Positions 62,114 through 64,000 of a stretch of DNA of 64,000 nt are shown here, in pieces (position 1 is the first letter of the stretch; each line of letters opens with the position of its first letter). Both the position numbers and the translations under genes were made by a program. A model generated the notes under the pieces. The model did not search any database, was not told the origin of the DNA, and saw nothing but the letters and a program-made list of their open reading frames with translations. The DNA is taken from the NCBI RefSeq assembly GCF_003096275.1, contig NZ_QENQ01000001.1, positions 1,253,297 through 1,317,296 on the forward strand, in the 5' to 3' direction. This DNA comes from Sphingomonas pokkalii. Lineage in GTDB: Bacteria > Pseudomonadota > Alphaproteobacteria > Sphingomonadales > Sphingomonadaceae.

Positions 62114-62431
62114 ATGCCCCAGCTTACGGTCGTGACGCGTAATGGAACCGAGCGGACGGTGACCGGCGATGCCGGCCTGAGCCTGATGGAAGTGATTCGC
62201 GACAATGGCTTCGACGAGTTGCTGGCGTTGTGTGGTGGGTGCTGCAGCTGCGCCACTTGCCATGTGCATGTCGATCCGGAATTTGCGGACAAACTGCCGA
62301 AGATGAGCATGGACGAAGACGATCTGCTCGACAGTGCCGGCGATCGCGACGCGACCTCGCGGCTTTCGTGCCAGATTCCGTTCACCGACGCGCTGGACGG
62401 CCTGCGCGTTCGGATCGCCGCCGAGGATTGA
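62114..62431 (+). CDS. [2Fe-2S] ferredoxin, ISC/adrenodoxin type
   Basis: A 105-aa protein from ATG 62114, with AAGGAG 6 nt upstream (ATG 62108 is inside that site). The cluster cysteines are in [16 protein letters not shown] (C-x5-C-x2-C) and the fourth in SRLSCQI. The adrenodoxin-type acidic helix [10 protein letters not shown] is present. It carries electrons, probably to a cytochrome P450 or for Fe-S assembly; the partner is not encoded nearby. Confidence 0.93.
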   Translation: MPQLTVVTRNGTERTVTGDAGLSLMEVIRDNGFDELLALCGGCCSCATCHVHVDPEFADKLPKMSMDEDDLLDSAGDRDATSRLSCQIPFTDALDGLRVRIAAED

Positions 62432-62437
62432 TCGAAG

Positions 62438-62468
62438 GCCGGGGCGGGCAGGTTACCGCCCCGGCTTT
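62438..62468. terminator. Shared terminator between ferredoxin and GH16 genes
   Basis: A perfect 10-bp stem (GCCGGGGCGG and CCGCCCCGGC) around an 8-nt loop is followed by TTTG on the plus strand. It lies between convergent genes and overlaps the end of the GH16 reading frame. Confidence 0.6.
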
Positions 62469-63340
62469 GTCTGCGCCGGCAACTGCCAGACGCGGACATA
62501 CTCGACCTCCATCCGCGACGGGAAGGCGGCGGGATCGATCCCGTGCGTGCCGCCCCAGCCGCCGACGGCGATGTTGAGCAGCAGATATTGCGGCTTGTCG
62601 AACGGCCAGGTGGCGGGATCGCCCCGATGGTCGTTGTCGAAGCGCATATAGGCGCGACCATCGACGCCGATCAGGATGCGGTCCTGGTTCCAGTCGAGCT
62701 GATAGGTGTGGAAGGCGGTACAGGCATCGGCTACGTGCGTCGTCGCGCCCTTCTGGGTGTGTTGGGCGTGGTTGTACGCGCCGGTATGGATCGTGCCGTG
62801 GATCGTCTGCGGATCCCAGCCGACCAGTTCCATCACGTCGATCTCGCCCAGGCGCGGCCAGCCGGCCTTGCCGTCGGTGCCGAGCAGCCAGATCGCCGGC
62901 CACATGCCCTTGCCGCAGGCGAGCTTGGCGCGGACTTCGATGAAGCCATAGGTCCAGCTGGCAAGGCCGCGGGTGAGCAGACGGGCGGAGCTATAGTCCT
63001 GGCCGCCATAATCGGGCTGGCTGGAAAGCCGCTCGCGGCGCGCCTCAAGGATCAGCCGGCCGTTTTCGATCCGCGCATTCTCGGGCCGGTTGGCGGCATA
63101 ATATTGCAGTTCCTGGTTGTACCAGCCTTCGCGGTTGCGGGCGGTATCATAGGCCCAGCGCCTGGGATCGGGCAGGCGGCCGGCGTCGAACTCGTCCGCC
63201 CATACGAGTCGCGCGCCCCTGGGCAGGGCAATCGACTCGGCCGTCGCGGCAGCAACGGGCGGCAGCGCGGCGGTCTGCGCCTGCGCCGGGAGCGGCAGGA
63301 ACGCGGCGGCGGCCGCAACTGCGCGCCGCCGCCAGCGCAT
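62453..63340 (-). CDS. Secreted glycoside hydrolase family 16 (beta-glucanase-like)
   Basis: A protein of about 295 aa from ATG 63340, overlapping the infC stop by one base (TGATG). It has a signal peptide ending PAQAQ. GH16 features are LVWADEFDAG at the N-terminus, the catalytic motif GEIDVMELVG with its Glu-Asp-Glu set, and LLLNIAVGGWGGTHG near the end. It resembles laminarinases acting on beta-1,3- or mixed-linked glucans in the periplasm or outside. A secreted glucanase coupled to infC is an odd partner and probably reflects chance adjacency. Confidence 0.92.
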   Translation of the reverse strand: MRWRRRAVAAAAAFLPLPAQAQTAALPPVAAATAESIALPRGARLVWADEFDAGRLPDPRRWAYDTARNREGWYNQELQYYAANRPENARIENGRLILEARRERLSSQPDYGGQDYSSARLLTRGLASWTYGFIEVRAKLACGKGMWPAIWLLGTDGKAGWPRLGEIDVMELVGWDPQTIHGTIHTGAYNHAQHTQKGATTHVADACTAFHTYQLDWNQDRILIGVDGRAYMRFDNDHRGDPATWPFDKPQYLLLNIAVGGWGGTHGIDPAAFPSRMEVEYVRVWQLPAQTKPGR

Positions 63341-63876
63341 CACTTGGGCGAAAGCACCATCAGCATCTGACGGCCTTCCATGCGCGGATAGCTCTCCACC
63401 TTCGCAACTTCCGCTGCATCCTGCTGGACGCGCTGAAGCAGTTGCATGCCGAGCTGGCCATGGGAAAGCTCACGACCGCGGAAGCGCAGCGTGACCTTCA
63501 CCTTGTCACCTTCCCCAATGAACTTGAGGATGTTGCGCATCTTCACGTCGTAATCATGATCGTCGATATTTGGACGCATCTTGATCTCTTTGATCTCCTG
63601 CGTCTTCTGGGTCTTGCGTGCGAGGTTTGCCTTCTTTTGCGCCTCGTACTTGAACTTGCCCACATCGAGGAACTTGGCGACAGGCGGATCGGCGTTGGGC
63701 GACACTTCGACAAGGTCGAGACCGACCTCGGCAGCCTGCGCCATCGCCTCACGCGTGTACATCACGCCAAGATTTTCGCCGTTCTCGTCGATGACGCGAA
63801 CCTTCGGCGATTGGATGAATTCGTTAAACCGCGGACCGTTGAGCGGCATAGCGGGCGCCATCGGGCGCCGGGTCAT
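63340..63876 (-). CDS. infC: Translation initiation factor IF-3
   Basis: A 178-aa protein from ATG 63876. IF-3 features are [20 protein letters not shown], the interdomain helix [39 protein letters not shown] and [20 protein letters not shown]. It binds the 30S subunit and checks initiator tRNA and start codon. The upstream 124 nt to the window edge form its leader, in which I see no clear element. Confidence 0.96.
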   Translation of the reverse strand: MTRRPMAPAMPLNGPRFNEFIQSPKVRVIDENGENLGVMYTREAMAQAAEVGLDLVEVSPNADPPVAKFLDVGKFKYEAQKKANLARKTQKTQEIKEIKMRPNIDDHDYDVKMRNILKFIGEGDKVKVTLRFRGRELSHGQLGMQLLQRVQQDAAEVAKVESYPRMEGRQMLMVLSPK

Positions 63877-64000
63877 GGGAGGACGTATACGACTTGCTCC
63901 TGTAGTTAATCAGCGCGCTATATAGACAATTCCGCAGCAAGAGAGAAGGTCCCGCCGTAGCCATTTCGCAGCTTTGTCATATGTGCGCCTTAAAATGGCC

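Overview
The window looks like chromosomal DNA of a GC-rich alphaproteobacterium of the sphingomonad type. Supporting signs are large TonB-dependent receptors beside glycosidase and aromatic-type genes, the infA-maf-rng-yacG block, a glutathione-dependent formaldehyde operon, fixLJ and many 4-nt ATGA gene overlaps. It mixes core chromosome (about 41.2-64 kb) with accessory DNA (about 5.8-41.2 kb); positions 1-5769 form a catabolic patch.

Region 1 (1-5769): end of an unidentified gene, a metal-dependent cyclase/formamidase-family hydrolase, a TonB-dependent receptor, a secreted alpha/beta hydrolase and a Tat-type GH1 beta-glucosidase. Region 2 (5969-24979) is a specialised-metabolism locus. 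It holds a small helical protein coupled to a GT1 glycosyltransferase, a minus-strand mbtH - DUF1796 (papain-like) pair, and a divergent plus-strand operon of about 15.3 kb: two paralogous methyltransferases, a two-module NRPS (C-A-nMT-PCP-E-C-A-PCP-TE, about 3221 aa), a patatin-like lipase, and two Get3/ArsA-type ATPases with a C-terminal alpha-crystallin-like domain. The lipase and the paired ATPases fused to an NRPS operon are the most unusual part of the window. The two adenylation pockets read as an aromatic (Tyr/Phe-like) and an Ala-like code, so an N-methyl-D-aromatic-Ala core is a reasonable inference.

Region 3 (24980-41262) is island DNA at a tRNA-Phe gene. An intact P4-type integrase lies beside the tRNA at 41.2 kb. 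A decayed copy of the same integrase, with a copy of the tRNA 3' end, lies at 25.1-25.8 kb and its tail runs into an IS3-family transposase remnant. The 15.4 kb between the two tRNA-end copies carries a catabolic set (MFS transporter, GntR regulator, FAD monooxygenase, GH39-like protein lacking both catalytic glutamates, TonB receptor), an MNT-HEPN protein, an IS66-family element with a pRiA4b ORF-3-like passenger, and a tRNA-Arg 3' fragment.

Region 4 (41187-64000) is housekeeping: tRNA-Phe, yacG, rng, maf, infA, a K+-independent H+-pyrophosphatase, a TraB/GumN protein, a formaldehyde operon (adhC-VOC-purU-fghA), a flavin disulfide oxidoreductase, an oxygen-sensing fixL-fixJ pair preceded by a degenerate receiver, an EVE protein, a cNMP-domain/thioredoxin-reductase-like fusion, GH29 and GH16 hydrolases, alkA, a [2Fe-2S] ferredoxin and infC. 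All calls come from reading motifs and context; no database search was run.
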